From Gimesia sp. (GTDB taxonomy: Bacteria > Planctomycetota > Planctomycetia > Planctomycetales > Planctomycetaceae), in NCBI GenBank assembly GCA_002706765.1, contig PAJV01000033.1, positions 26,377 through 90,376 of the forward strand: DNA of 64,000 nt, read 5' to 3'. Within the stretch, counting starts at the first letter, position 1. The number at the start of each line of letters is the position of its first letter. The notes under the pieces are model-generated. The model was not told where the DNA came from. It searched no databases and worked only from the letters and a program-made list of their open reading frames with translations. Position numbers and translations under genes: made by a program. This document shows, piece by piece, positions 56,244 to 64,000 of the stretch.

Positions 56244-58286
56244 GTGAACAGCCCTACTCGAATCAACGGTCGGTTTTCCATTTCTGCATGCAAAGTCGAC
56301 AGATCCTGGTGTGCATGTTCTGTCGTGACAATCGGATTCCTGATGCTGTCAGGCTTCACGAACGCTGCTGATCCTGCTGCCGGCAAGTGGAACTATCAGC
56401 CGGAGTTGCTGCAGCCGTTCTGGCAGGGGGATACGATGCGGGGGGAATCGGTGCTGTTTATTAAGGATCCGCAAACCGGTGTCGCAAAAGCTTCGGTGCT
56501 GTTTCCGATTGACAAAGTTTTGCAGGTGACCAATTCCGCGGGGACCATCACTTATGAGGAATGCCGCGACTATTGCTGGAATCCGGGTACGCAGGAAATT
56601 TTTCTGACTGCGAATTCGAGAATCAATTCACAAACGCCGGCTGACCTGCGCCGCCCCGATGATTCACAGCGACATAAACTGACGCACCGCGACGGGAATG
56701 GTGAGATCTTCTTTGGCGGCAAACTCGAATATCACAACATGCAGACCAGCATCACCTACACTCACGCACCGGTCGACTGGCAGAAGATTGTGCCGACCTT
56801 TGATGAGAAATCGCTGCCACGCACGATAAACAAGCTGCGCGACCAGAAACCGGTTTCCATCGTATTGATGGGAGACAGTATCTCCACCGGCTGTAATGCC
56901 TCGGGCTGGGCAGGTGAGGCACCGTTTCAACCGGCGTTTCTCGAACTGCTGCAGCAGCATCTGGAGCAACAGTATCAGACGAAGGTCAACGTGACGAATC
57001 CTTCGGTGGGAGGCAAAGACACACGCTGGGCGTTGACCGAAGTGGAGCAGGTCGTCGCGCCGCAACCCGATCTGGTGATCATCGCGTTTGGCATGAACGA
57101 TTCTGCCGGTCGCTCTGCAAAAGAATATCAGGCCAATACGAAAGCCCTGATGGAACAGGTTCGCCAGAAACTGCCGGAAGCCGAATTCATTCTCGTCGCT
57201 CCCATGCTGGGTAACAAGGACTGGGTGCGGCTCAAACATGAACTGTTTCCCCAGTACCGCGATGCGCTGGCCGAACTCTGCGAGCCGGGAGTCGCGCTGG
57301 CGGATATGACTTCGATCTGGACCGAGTTTCTCAAGCAGAAACAGGACTGGGATCTGACCGGTAACGGCGTGAACCATCCGAATGATTTCGGTCATCGTGT
57401 TTACGCACAGGTCTTATCAGCGCTGCTCGTTCCGCCGACGGTGACAGTCTCGACAGAAGCGACCAGCCTGGCCCCAGAAGAGTTGTTGTTGTGGAACGGT
57501 CAGGCACCGATTGACAGGGAGCGTTTCAAAAAGGAAGACGCCAAAATCACCGTGCATCGACCGGCAAAAGGGAATGGCGCCGCGATTGTGATCTGTCCGG
57601 GCGGCGGGTATCAGCGACTGGTGACCGGTGGAGAAGGGCACGGCATCGCCAAATGGATTAATCAACATGGGATTACCGGCATCGTGCTGGAATACCGCAT
57701 GCCCCACGGCCGCTCGTATGTGCCGCTGCTGGATGCACAACGGGCGATTCGTTTGGTACGGGCGAATGCAAAACGCTGGGACATCGATCCGGATCGGGTC
57801 GGCATCATGGGCTTTTCCGCCGGCGGACACCTGGCTTCAACAGCGGCGACGCATTTTGACAAGGGGGATCCCCAGGCCAAAGAAGCGATCGACCGCGAAA
57901 GCAGTCGCCCCGATTTTGCCATCCTGGTGTACCCGGTCGTCACGATGGGTGACAGTACGCATGGGGGCTCGCGAAAAAATCTGCTGGGTAACAATCCCAC
58001 GCCGGAACTGGTGGAACTGTTCTCCAATGAAAAACAGGTGACGGCACAGACACCACCCATCTTCCTGGCGCATGCGGTCGACGACAAACCGGTGCCCATC
58101 AAAAACAGCCAGGATCTGTACGCAGCATTGCAGGCAAAGAAGATTCCTTCCCAACTGCTGGAACTCCCTTCCGGCGGACACGGTCTGAACGGCTACAAAG
58201 GCCCGATGTGGGATGCCTGGCAGAAGCAGTCACTGGAATGGCTGGCGAAACTGAAAATCATTCCCGAACAGGATGCGAAAGATTGA
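56244..58286 (+). CDS. Fused SGNH hydrolase and alpha/beta hydrolase
   Basis: The product is 680 residues from a GTG with ribosome site GGAGG about 8 bp upstream. A signal peptide lies in the first about 40 residues (ACSVVTIGFLMLSGFTNAAD). Residues about 45-185 are beta-rich. An SGNH domain at about 205-395 shows VSIVLMGDSISTG (Ser), PDLVIIAFGMNDS (Gly/Asn) and NGVNHPNDFGH (Asp/His). A second hydrolase at about 430-675 shows VICPGGGY (oxyanion), GIMGFSAGGHLAS (Ser elbow), DDKPVPIKN (Asp) and LPSGGHGL (His), as in BD-FAE/acetyl xylan esterases. Two complete esterase triads on one secreted polypeptide suggest deacylation of polysaccharides. Confidence 0.88.
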   Translation: MNSPTRINGRFSISACKVDRSWCACSVVTIGFLMLSGFTNAADPAAGKWNYQPELLQPFWQGDTMRGESVLFIKDPQTGVAKASVLFPIDKVLQVTNSAGTITYEECRDYCWNPGTQEIFLTANSRINSQTPADLRRPDDSQRHKLTHRDGNGEIFFGGKLEYHNMQTSITYTHAPVDWQKIVPTFDEKSLPRTINKLRDQKPVSIVLMGDSISTGCNASGWAGEAPFQPAFLELLQQHLEQQYQTKVNVTNPSVGGKDTRWALTEVEQVVAPQPDLVIIAFGMNDSAGRSAKEYQANTKALMEQVRQKLPEAEFILVAPMLGNKDWVRLKHELFPQYRDALAELCEPGVALADMTSIWTEFLKQKQDWDLTGNGVNHPNDFGHRVYAQVLSALLVPPTVTVSTEATSLAPEELLLWNGQAPIDRERFKKEDAKITVHRPAKGNGAAIVICPGGGYQRLVTGGEGHGIAKWINQHGITGIVLEYRMPHGRSYVPLLDAQRAIRLVRANAKRWDIDPDRVGIMGFSAGGHLASTAATHFDKGDPQAKEAIDRESSRPDFAILVYPVVTMGDSTHGGSRKNLLGNNPTPELVELFSNEKQVTAQTPPIFLAHAVDDKPVPIKNSQDLYAALQAKKIPSQLLELPSGGHGLNGYKGPMWDAWQKQSLEWLAKLKIIPEQDAKD

Positions 58287-58315
58287 AGAATGATTCTGAT
58301 TGAACAGGAGATCTG

Positions 58316-58714
58316 ATGCGTCGCAAGCAGAAGCAACCGAAAGTACAGCAGACGGTTTCGATTCCGGAGGATTTCCAGGAATTCATGCAGCATGTGCACG
58401 AGTTGATTGAAACCGAAGATGAGTTAGCCCTGATGGAATCGGATGATCTGCTGCAATGTGAAAGCGCTTATGGCGGTTTAATGGATGAGGGCTCTCGGGA
58501 ATATGGTTTTACCTATTTTCCCGAAACGAAGGCTGTATCGAACAGGCGCCCCAAATGGGAACTCGAACTGGATGCGGTTGACATCGCGAATATTTGTGAG
58601 GGCTCGAAGACAACATTCCAAGTCTGGGGCTGTCAGAGTCCCGACTGTGAGTGCCTGTTTTCAAATCCGGAAGAGACATGTTTTTATTGTGACTATGTTG
58701 ATGAAGTCACTTAA
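58316..58714 (+). CDS. Hypothetical acidic protein with C-terminal Cys cluster
   Basis: The product is 132 residues starting ATG, 30 bp after the esterase stop. A basic start (RRKQKQPK) is followed by an acidic helix and then WGCQSPDCECLFSNPEETCFYCDY near the C-terminus. Six Cys in 22 residues, in CxxxxCxC and CxxC patterns, suggest a zinc- or Fe-S-binding knuckle. I do not recognise a family. Cytoplasmic location is likely because no signal is visible. Confidence 0.6.
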   Translation: MRRKQKQPKVQQTVSIPEDFQEFMQHVHELIETEDELALMESDDLLQCESAYGGLMDEGSREYGFTYFPETKAVSNRRPKWELELDAVDIANICEGSKTTFQVWGCQSPDCECLFSNPEETCFYCDYVDEVT

Positions 58715-58781
58715 CCTGAAAGTAGTAGAAATCACGAAGTTTGTCTGACTGCTTTCTCAGGCACTTCGAAAGGGTAAGAAC

Positions 58782-59444
58782 ATGACCAACCCGTCGCCTG
58801 CCCATAGTGTTCAGGAATTCAAACTCGTTGCAATAATATGTATCGGGATCAAGGTTCTCTCAATTGTTTTTTATGCTGCCTTTTTTGCCTGGTATTATTT
58901 CGCGAAAGCCGGTGATCCAGATGTGCTGGCGGTCGGTATCTGCGGAACAGCATTGTTCAGCCACCGGACAACCAGATTTCTCGTTAACTACGGCGAAACT
59001 CTTCTGGAATGCCGGGATCGTAAATTGATCGTTCCGTTCATCATTGTGCAGGTGCTGACGTTTGCTGCTTATTTCACTCTGCTCCTGATGTTTTTTTTCT
59101 CGCCCGCCCCCTATTATTTTCTGCTGGTGGCCTGGGGAATCGGAACTGCTGTTTCTGAATTCCTCGCGAATCGTTTCCTGGATCAACGGCTTGCGCGTCA
59201 ACTGGGACTGACGATGGATCAGAAAACGGAAGCAATGAAGATCGGCGTGAATGTGCTGGCGTGGATGAGCTATCTGTTGTTGTTCTACTATTTTGCTAGT
59301 TCAAAATATGTCCAGTTTCCGACGACGATGGCCTGTATCCTGGGTGTGGCATTGTTTCATTTCTTCGCCATTAAGCCGCTCGTAAATAAAAAAACGCTGC
59401 TGCTTAATCGCCAGGATCAGAACGAAGATCAGGATGCAAGCTGA
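58782..59444 (+). CDS. Hypothetical integral membrane protein
   Basis: The product is 220 residues with about six hydrophobic segments: LVAIICIGIKVLSIVFYAAFFAWYYF, VLAVGICGTALF, FIIVQVLTFAAYFTLLLMFFF, FLLVAWGIGTAVSEF, VLAWMSYLLLFYYF and MACILGVALFHFFAI. The C-terminus is hydrophilic. No family or function is recognised. It follows the Cys-rich protein by 67 bp on the same strand and precedes the second BlaI operator region. Confidence 0.6.
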   Translation: MTNPSPAHSVQEFKLVAIICIGIKVLSIVFYAAFFAWYYFAKAGDPDVLAVGICGTALFSHRTTRFLVNYGETLLECRDRKLIVPFIIVQVLTFAAYFTLLLMFFFSPAPYYFLLVAWGIGTAVSEFLANRFLDQRLARQLGLTMDQKTEAMKIGVNVLAWMSYLLLFYYFASSKYVQFPTTMACILGVALFHFFAIKPLVNKKTLLLNRQDQNEDQDAS

Positions 59445-59472
59445 TAATTTATGACTCTCTGTTTTCTCATTC

Positions 59473-59529
59473 GCTAATAAATTAGCTTTTCGTATTGACA
59501 CGCCAGGGTGAAACGCTAATAATTTAGCG
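59473..59529 (+). promoter_or_regulatory. Two operators with embedded promoter for the second BlaI gene
   Basis: GCTAATAAATTAGC (59473-59486) and CGCTAATAATTTAGCG (59514-59529) are near-perfect palindromes 41 bp apart. A consensus -35 TTGACA (59495-59500) lies between them and a -10-like TAATAA (59517-59522) lies inside the second palindrome after 16 bp. The second palindrome ends 33 bp before the blaI start. The layout equals that at 25365-25414 but the palindrome sequence differs, implying distinct repressor specificity. Confidence 0.75.
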
Positions 59530-59562
59530 TATTGGTTTTGTCGTCAATTCAAGGAATCGGAA

Positions 59563-59946
59563 ATGTCACAGCACATCGAACTCAGCAGGCGGGAACGCCA
59601 GATTATGGATTCGATTTATTCGCGGGGGGAAGCGACCGTGCTGGAGATCCAGGGGGATCTGCCCAATCCGCCGACTCCCACTGCGATTCGCACCATGCTT
59701 CGTATTCTGATGGAAAAGGCCATCGTGCGCAGGCATAAGCGGGGACGCGAGTTTGTGTATGCACCCACGTCTGCCCGACGACCTGAAGGAACCAAAGCGT
59801 TGAGGCATGTGATTCAGACGTTTTTTGATGGTTCGTTCAAGCAGGCTTTGGCGGCGCAATTGACCAGTGGCGATGAAAGGCTGACCGACGACGAATTGCG
59901 TGAGATGGTCAAACTAATCAAGGCAGCGCGCGAAAAGGGGAATTAA
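59563..59946 (+). CDS. BlaI/MecI/CopY family transcriptional repressor
   Basis: The product is 127 residues. The winged helix is LSRREROIMDS-like (RRERQIMDSIYSRGEATVLEIQGDL), with TPTAIRTMLRILMEKAIVRRHKRGREFVYAP as recognition helix and wing. The C-terminal helix is DELREMVKLIKAAREK. It resembles the repressor at 25422 in length and layout but shares little sequence in the recognition helix, in line with the different operator. The M56 peptidase gene follows 3 bp later. Confidence 0.92.
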   Translation: MSQHIELSRRERQIMDSIYSRGEATVLEIQGDLPNPPTPTAIRTMLRILMEKAIVRRHKRGREFVYAPTSARRPEGTKALRHVIQTFFDGSFKQALAAQLTSGDERLTDDELREMVKLIKAAREKGN

Positions 59947-59949
59947 GCG

Positions 59950-61935
59950 ATGGAAAGCACGTGGAAACTCATTGCGTTGGTCGGGCAGCCCGATTTCCTG
60001 CTGGACCTGGTGATCAAGTCGACGGTCATTCTGGTGGCCGCCTGCCTGGTGTCGCGCCTGCTGCGACAAGCCAGTGCGTCCGTTCGGCATTCGGTCTGGG
60101 CAGTCGCGTTGCTGGCGGTGCTGGCGTTACCAGTTTTCAACGTGTGGATGCCCAAATGGACGCTGGAAACAGTTTCTCTGAATCAGGCGAATGCTTCCAG
60201 CCAGGTTCAGACGCCGTCGGCAGCAGTGCCTGTGAATCAAACCAGGTCATCTGTTCCAGCAGACGTTTCTGTCAGCCAGTCGCAGGAATCGCCTGTTGCA
60301 GAATTGAAATCTCAGTCGATGGTTCAAAACAACAGCTCCCAGGCGGCTTCGTCTTTGCTTTCGCTGACATTGCCGTGGTTGAGCGTATGCTGGCTGACAG
60401 GCGGGGTGCTGATGTTGCTGCGGCTGGCACTGATGCCGGTTCGACTCTGGCTGGTCCGTCGGCAGTGTGAAGTCATCTCGGAAGGTCGCCTGTTTGAAAT
60501 GCTGCAGACCTGTCGCGAATTGCTGGAGTATTCGCAGCCAGTCGCATTGCTAGTGAAAGAGGAGTGGACGTTGCCGATGACGTGGGGCTGGCGGCGTGCC
60601 TCGATCCTGCTGCCACGCGAAGCAGAGCAGTGGTCGGAGCAGGAACTCCGTTGTGCGCTGCTGCATGAAATGGCGCATGTCGCGCGGCGTGATTGCCTGC
60701 TGCAACTGTTTGTGCAACTGACGTGCGCGATCTACTGGTTTCACCCACTCGTCTGGTTGGTTGCCCGCGGAGTGCATCTTGAACGGGAACGTGCCTGCGA
60801 TGACATGGTCTTACAGCAGGGAACACGGGCTTCCGACTACGCCGACCAGTTGCTGCAGGTAGTCTCGCGTTGTCAGTCAGGCAGCAGGCTCAAGTATCTG
60901 GCCGTTTCGATGGCCTCACGCAATGGTTTTACGGAGCGACTGCAGGCGATTCTCCAGGAGACCCGGGATCGTCGATCGGCTGGTGTTCGCACGCAGGTGA
61001 CTCTCGCGATGATGTTTTTTGGATTGACGGGCCTGCTGGGTATCTTCCCGGTCGCTTTTAGCGGGATCGTTCATGCACGGCAGCCCGAAACAAATCAGGG
61101 GGGTGAACAGCAATCGAGGCCAGAATCGCTCAGGCAATCATCACAGGCTCAACCTCCAGAGAAACTGGAAGAACGATCCGTACCCGTAAAGCCAGCTCCT
61201 GATTTGCCGTCGAATGCACAGCGTCCGCAACAGCATCAGCGACAGTCCCGACAGGAATCGCTTCCCGTCGCTCCGGCTCAAAAACCTTTCAAAAATGGCA
61301 GTCGTCCTGATCAGGTTCAGAATTTAAATCGACCGGCGGTACGCTCATTGAACATTGTGTTTGCCCATGATCCGGGGATTGGAAATTATGATGGCATCGT
61401 GGGGCGTCCGGGCGATGTGTGGAATTCCGTCGACATCGGCACCACGGCGGTTGACTATATGCGGTATAGCGATGCCAGCCCGAGCACCGCCCGGCTGCGC
61501 GTGAGCCGTCACGATGGTGAATGGGGCATCAAGGGGCAGAGCGGAATCTTCCAGGGCTATATTTATCACAACTGTCGTTGTGTGGATCTGGAAACCAAAG
61601 TGCTGGATCTGCCAGCGGGCAAATACAAAATATACGTGTTCGCGCACGGCGATGCACCGGATCAGAGTGCGGAGATCGAACTGAAAGTCGGCAAGCGGGT
61701 GGTGGGCAGAAAAGCGACCGCCAATGATGGGACCTGGGACTATCGCACAGAACCGTACCGCGAAGGTCTGCAGTATGTCAGCTTCAACTTCAACAAGCGG
61801 GCAGGCGAAGAAGTGACGCTCATCAGCCATCGCGGCCCCAGCGGGTATTCGATGTTCAATGCCATTCAGATCGTTCCACTGACGAAAGCGGTGGGCCAGC
61901 CGCAATACCTTCCTTCCCTGTCAGAGATGCGGTAG
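59950..61935 (+). CDS. M56 family (BlaR1-like) metallopeptidase with C-terminal beta-sandwich
   Basis: The product is 661 residues. Membrane helices include VIKSTVILVAACLVSRLL, VWAVALLAVLALPVF and a third near LPWLSVCWLTGGVLMLLRLAL. The gluzincin motif is HEMAH (H239-E240-H243), followed by ERERACDDMVLQ. A fourth helix is MMFFGLTGLLGIFPVAF (about 353-369). A Gln/Pro-rich linker (about 375-455) leads to a beta-rich C-terminal domain (about 465-650; DGIVGRPGDVWNSVDIG, LPAGKYKIYVFAHGDAPDQSAEIELKVG, GYSMFNAIQIV) with a carbohydrate-binding or fibronectin-like outline. This sensor domain is unlike that of the M56 protein at 25838. It is expected to cleave its BlaI partner on ligand binding. Confidence 0.88.
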   Translation: MESTWKLIALVGQPDFLLDLVIKSTVILVAACLVSRLLRQASASVRHSVWAVALLAVLALPVFNVWMPKWTLETVSLNQANASSQVQTPSAAVPVNQTRSSVPADVSVSQSQESPVAELKSQSMVQNNSSQAASSLLSLTLPWLSVCWLTGGVLMLLRLALMPVRLWLVRRQCEVISEGRLFEMLQTCRELLEYSQPVALLVKEEWTLPMTWGWRRASILLPREAEQWSEQELRCALLHEMAHVARRDCLLQLFVQLTCAIYWFHPLVWLVARGVHLERERACDDMVLQQGTRASDYADQLLQVVSRCQSGSRLKYLAVSMASRNGFTERLQAILQETRDRRSAGVRTQVTLAMMFFGLTGLLGIFPVAFSGIVHARQPETNQGGEQQSRPESLRQSSQAQPPEKLEERSVPVKPAPDLPSNAQRPQQHQRQSRQESLPVAPAQKPFKNGSRPDQVQNLNRPAVRSLNIVFAHDPGIGNYDGIVGRPGDVWNSVDIGTTAVDYMRYSDASPSTARLRVSRHDGEWGIKGQSGIFQGYIYHNCRCVDLETKVLDLPAGKYKIYVFAHGDAPDQSAEIELKVGKRVVGRKATANDGTWDYRTEPYREGLQYVSFNFNKRAGEEVTLISHRGPSGYSMFNAIQIVPLTKAVGQPQYLPSLSEMR

Positions 61936-62325
61936 AACTGAGCCGACAGGACAACTTGTCTGAGCTCGATCTTGAGTACCAGGACTGCGATCACTCACTG
62001 TCCGCGCTGACTTCCCATGAGCCACGCTGATCGGAAATCAACCACATGCCGTCCAGTTTTCAGTTTTTCTGCACATGACACTCGTTGAGGCTGATGCAGT
62101 ATTGTGCATCAGCGCCCGTTCTTAAGGGCTCTGGTAAGGGGATCTGTCCCGAAACGGAGCCTGCTTGGCATAGCATATGCTCTTTCCCTGATCTGCCGAG
62201 ACTTTCAAACCAGCAACTCCAGCGGGTGTGAACAGGTCCGTCGGCTCTGACACCGTCCGGGTTCCCCTTCTGTACGGCGCAGGTCGAGGAAACATATCAG
62301 ATGTACCGTCAAGGAAAAGGACAGA
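61936..62325. other. Spacer with hairpin before the di-haem gene
   Basis: This 390-bp spacer holds a perfect 9-bp stem GCTGATGCA/TGCATCAGC with 6-bp loop at 62090-62113, directly followed by a short GCCC/GGGC pair (62114-62129). There is no T-run, so an intrinsic terminator is doubtful; a small structured RNA leader is possible. No gene was seen. Confidence 0.35.
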
Positions 62326-63759
62326 ATGATGCAACGCACGCAGTTCAGCAGATTATTTATGCTCAGTGTAATGATCGGCATACTATGCACGTCTTTTGCA
62401 CCCGCATTGAAGTCACAGGAGCAGGAGAAAGCACAGGACAAACCCAAACTGCCCGATCAGACTTATATGCCTGTGGTCATAGACAAACCTTTTGAAGAGG
62501 TCATGCAGGCGGATGTAGAGAAAAAACCGAAGTTGATGCAGCGTCAGGAAAATCTGTTTCAGAACCGCTATGACATGAGCGATCAACCCTCGGAAACCAT
62601 GATGTCGGGCGGCCGCAAAGCGGTGCAGGAGGGAGTACGTGTGAAGCTGCCCGAAGGCGTGACCTGGGAACAACTCTCGGCGGCGACTCCCGAACGCATT
62701 AAAGAGACCAATACGTTTCCGTATGGCTTCCGTCCGTTGCCGCATGCCAATCATCCGGTCGGGGGGCAGGTCTTTCCCAAGAATCAGATTGATGCGATAC
62801 AGAAACTGGAAAACCGCGATCTGTCCCGTTTTGATATCGATTTCGATCTGCCCGATCATTTGACACCCGAATTTCCTCCGCCGATCTTTCTTTCCAATCG
62901 TCCCGACCTGGGTGATATTTCACAGGGACAGGTGCTGTCGATCAAGAATTATTACAAATTGCTGAAAGGGAAAGTGACTCCCGTGCAGATGGAAGGCATG
63001 CGTCTGCTGCTGACTCCTTTCCCGCAACAGCAGTTCAACCAGACAGAAGATCGTAAAGTGAAAGAGGCGAGCCTGGGTGTGACCTGCCTGGACTGTCATG
63101 TGAACGGTCACACGAATGCGGCCTTTCATTTAACCCCGGATGTGCGACCGCAGGAGGCACGTTTTCGGATTGATACCGTCAGTCTGCGGGGCATGTTCAA
63201 TCAACAGATTCACGGTTCAAAGCGTTCGTTGCGAAGCGTCGAAGATTTCAGTGAGTTCGAACAACGGACCGCCTATTTCGACGGCGACCATGTGATTGCC
63301 GCCAAGAAAGGCGTGCATCTTCCCGATCGCAGCGATGCCGTCTCGATGATGGCGCAGATGCAGAATATGCTGGATTTCCCCCCGACTCCCAAACTGGATG
63401 TCTTCGGGAAACTGATACCGGAAAAAGCAACGGAACTGGAACTGCAGGGGCAGGAAGTTTTCTTCGGCAAAGGTCGTTGTGCCGAATGTCATCCGGCTCC
63501 GTTTTATCTGGATAACAAAATGCATGATCTGCACCTGGAGCGGTTCTACAAGCCGGAAATGATCAGCGATCAGTACAATATGGTGGATGGACCGATTAAA
63601 ACTTTCACACTGCGTGGGATTAAAGATTCTCCCCCGTATCATCACGATGGTCGTCTGATGACGCTGGCGGATACGGTGGAGTTCTTTAACCTCGTACTGC
63701 AGACCGATCTGACGGAGCAGGAAAAGCAGGCCCTGGTCGCCTTTATGAAATGCTTATAA
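62326..63759 (+). CDS. Secreted di-haem MauG/cytochrome c peroxidase-like protein
   Basis: The product is 477 residues from the first of two Met. Signal peptide: LFMLSVMIGILCTSFAPALKSQE. Two haem motifs are visible: CLDCH (C254-H258) and CAECH (C385-H389). The C-terminus has FTLRGIKDSPPYHHDGRLMTLADTVEFFN, the usual ending of MauG-type proteins. Residues 40-230 are unrecognised and Pro-rich. Similar planctomycete proteins are often annotated as cytochrome b6. Probably a periplasmic redox protein; substrate unknown. A terminator hairpin follows. Confidence 0.82.
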   Translation: MMQRTQFSRLFMLSVMIGILCTSFAPALKSQEQEKAQDKPKLPDQTYMPVVIDKPFEEVMQADVEKKPKLMQRQENLFQNRYDMSDQPSETMMSGGRKAVQEGVRVKLPEGVTWEQLSAATPERIKETNTFPYGFRPLPHANHPVGGQVFPKNQIDAIQKLENRDLSRFDIDFDLPDHLTPEFPPPIFLSNRPDLGDISQGQVLSIKNYYKLLKGKVTPVQMEGMRLLLTPFPQQQFNQTEDRKVKEASLGVTCLDCHVNGHTNAAFHLTPDVRPQEARFRIDTVSLRGMFNQQIHGSKRSLRSVEDFSEFEQRTAYFDGDHVIAAKKGVHLPDRSDAVSMMAQMQNMLDFPPTPKLDVFGKLIPEKATELELQGQEVFFGKGRCAECHPAPFYLDNKMHDLHLERFYKPEMISDQYNMVDGPIKTFTLRGIKDSPPYHHDGRLMTLADTVEFFNLVLQTDLTEQEKQALVAFMKCL

Positions 63760-63819
63760 CGGAGTAGGCCGGAACGGATCTGAACATATTCGTTCCGCTG
63801 GCTGGGGCCTTCTGTTCAG

Positions 63820-63860
63820 ACCCGGAAAACAGGCACTACGATCTGCTTTCCGGGTTCTTT
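63820..63860 (+). terminator. Probable terminator of the di-haem gene
   Basis: ACCCGGAAA (63820-63828) pairs with TTTCCGGGT (63847-63855) across an 18-bp loop and is followed by TCTTT. The T-run is short, so it is a moderate intrinsic terminator about 60 bp after the stop codon. Confidence 0.6.
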
Positions 63861-63883
63861 AAATAAAAGGTTTCAATAAAAGG

Positions 63884-63915
63884 GGTCAGGAACCTTAATG
63901 GTAAGGTTCCTGACC
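63884..63915. repeat. REP-like perfect hairpin with GGTCAGGAACC
   Basis: GGTCAGGAACCTT (63884-63896) and AAGGTTCCTGACC (63903-63915) are perfect 13-bp arms with a 6-bp loop. Hairpins bearing GGGTCAGG-type ends often accompany REP-associated transposase families (from general knowledge, not checked). It lies just after the terminator, with no transposase in the window. Confidence 0.5.
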
Positions 63916-64000
63916 TGCTCTGTAGAAAAGGTCTTGTCAGTTACAAGATCATGATGTTATGCGTGATGGTTCTCAAAACAATCTCCCGGCACTGTGACCA

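Overview
The window looks like a chromosome segment from a planctomycete, probably close to Gimesia/Planctomyces (inference from gene content; no rRNA gene is present to place it). Diagnostic content is four DUF1549/DUF1553 'planctomycete cytochrome c' proteins each paired with a Tat-type DUF1501 protein, planctomycete-type ECF sigma factors coupled to FecR-domain proteins, a DUF1559 prepilin-like protein, PQQ/YVTN propellers, several secreted SGNH and alpha/beta esterases, and two BlaI/M56 peptidase pairs. Many genes start with TTG or GTG and only some have a Shine-Dalgarno sequence. No tRNA, rRNA, CRISPR, transposase, integrase or phage gene was seen.

Layout. 1-3663: a truncated sialidase-like secreted protein, a GntR/FCD regulator and a divergent FAD oxidoreductase with a C-terminal discoidin-like region. 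3664-7644: a secreted esterase and a large SGNH hydrolase separated by copies of a 187-bp repeat. 7821-14864: ECF sigma factor, FecR-domain protein, LamG-like/PSD1 cytochrome and DUF1501. 15425-18894: a second sigma/FecR pair followed by a DUF1559 pseudopilin-like protein and a small lipoprotein. 18918-23139: lysine catabolism (saccharopine dehydrogenase, ALDH7-type aldehyde dehydrogenase and a divergent protein whose C-terminal half resembles the DUF1338/HglS 2-oxoadipate dioxygenase family). 23158-24999: membrane glycosyltransferase-like protein. 25422-28801: BlaI repressor and M56 peptidase flanked by two copies of the 187-bp repeat. 29427-33862: second PSD1/DUF1501 pair. 34180-37672: pheS-pheT with a clear terminator. 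38002-45691: third PSD1/DUF1501 pair followed by an Ldh-type dehydrogenase and an SLC5 symporter. 45713-48971 (minus): TlpA-like lipoprotein, YVTN/di-haem protein and a small thioredoxin-like protein. 49177-51864 (minus): PQQ-type propeller protein. 52136-55516 (minus): fourth DUF1549/DUF1501 pair. 56244-58286: fused SGNH plus alpha/beta hydrolase. 58316-59444: two hypothetical genes. 59563-61935: second BlaI/M56 pair. 62326-63759: di-haem MauG-like protein.

The most unusual signals are (i) a 187-bp repeat with 50-bp imperfect inverted ends whose six copies sit at the boundaries of successive transcription units; (ii) a roughly 230-residue LamG-like module present both in the FecR/anti-sigma protein and in the adjacent PSD1 cytochrome, suggesting that sensor and effector recognise the same class of ligand; (iii) three PSD1 paralogues that each carry a different binding-type module on the same core; (iv) the DUF1338-like protein beside lysine catabolic genes; and (v) two BlaI/M56 loci with the same operator architecture but different operator sequences. 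Functions of PSD1, DUF1501 and the FecR proteins remain family-level inferences.
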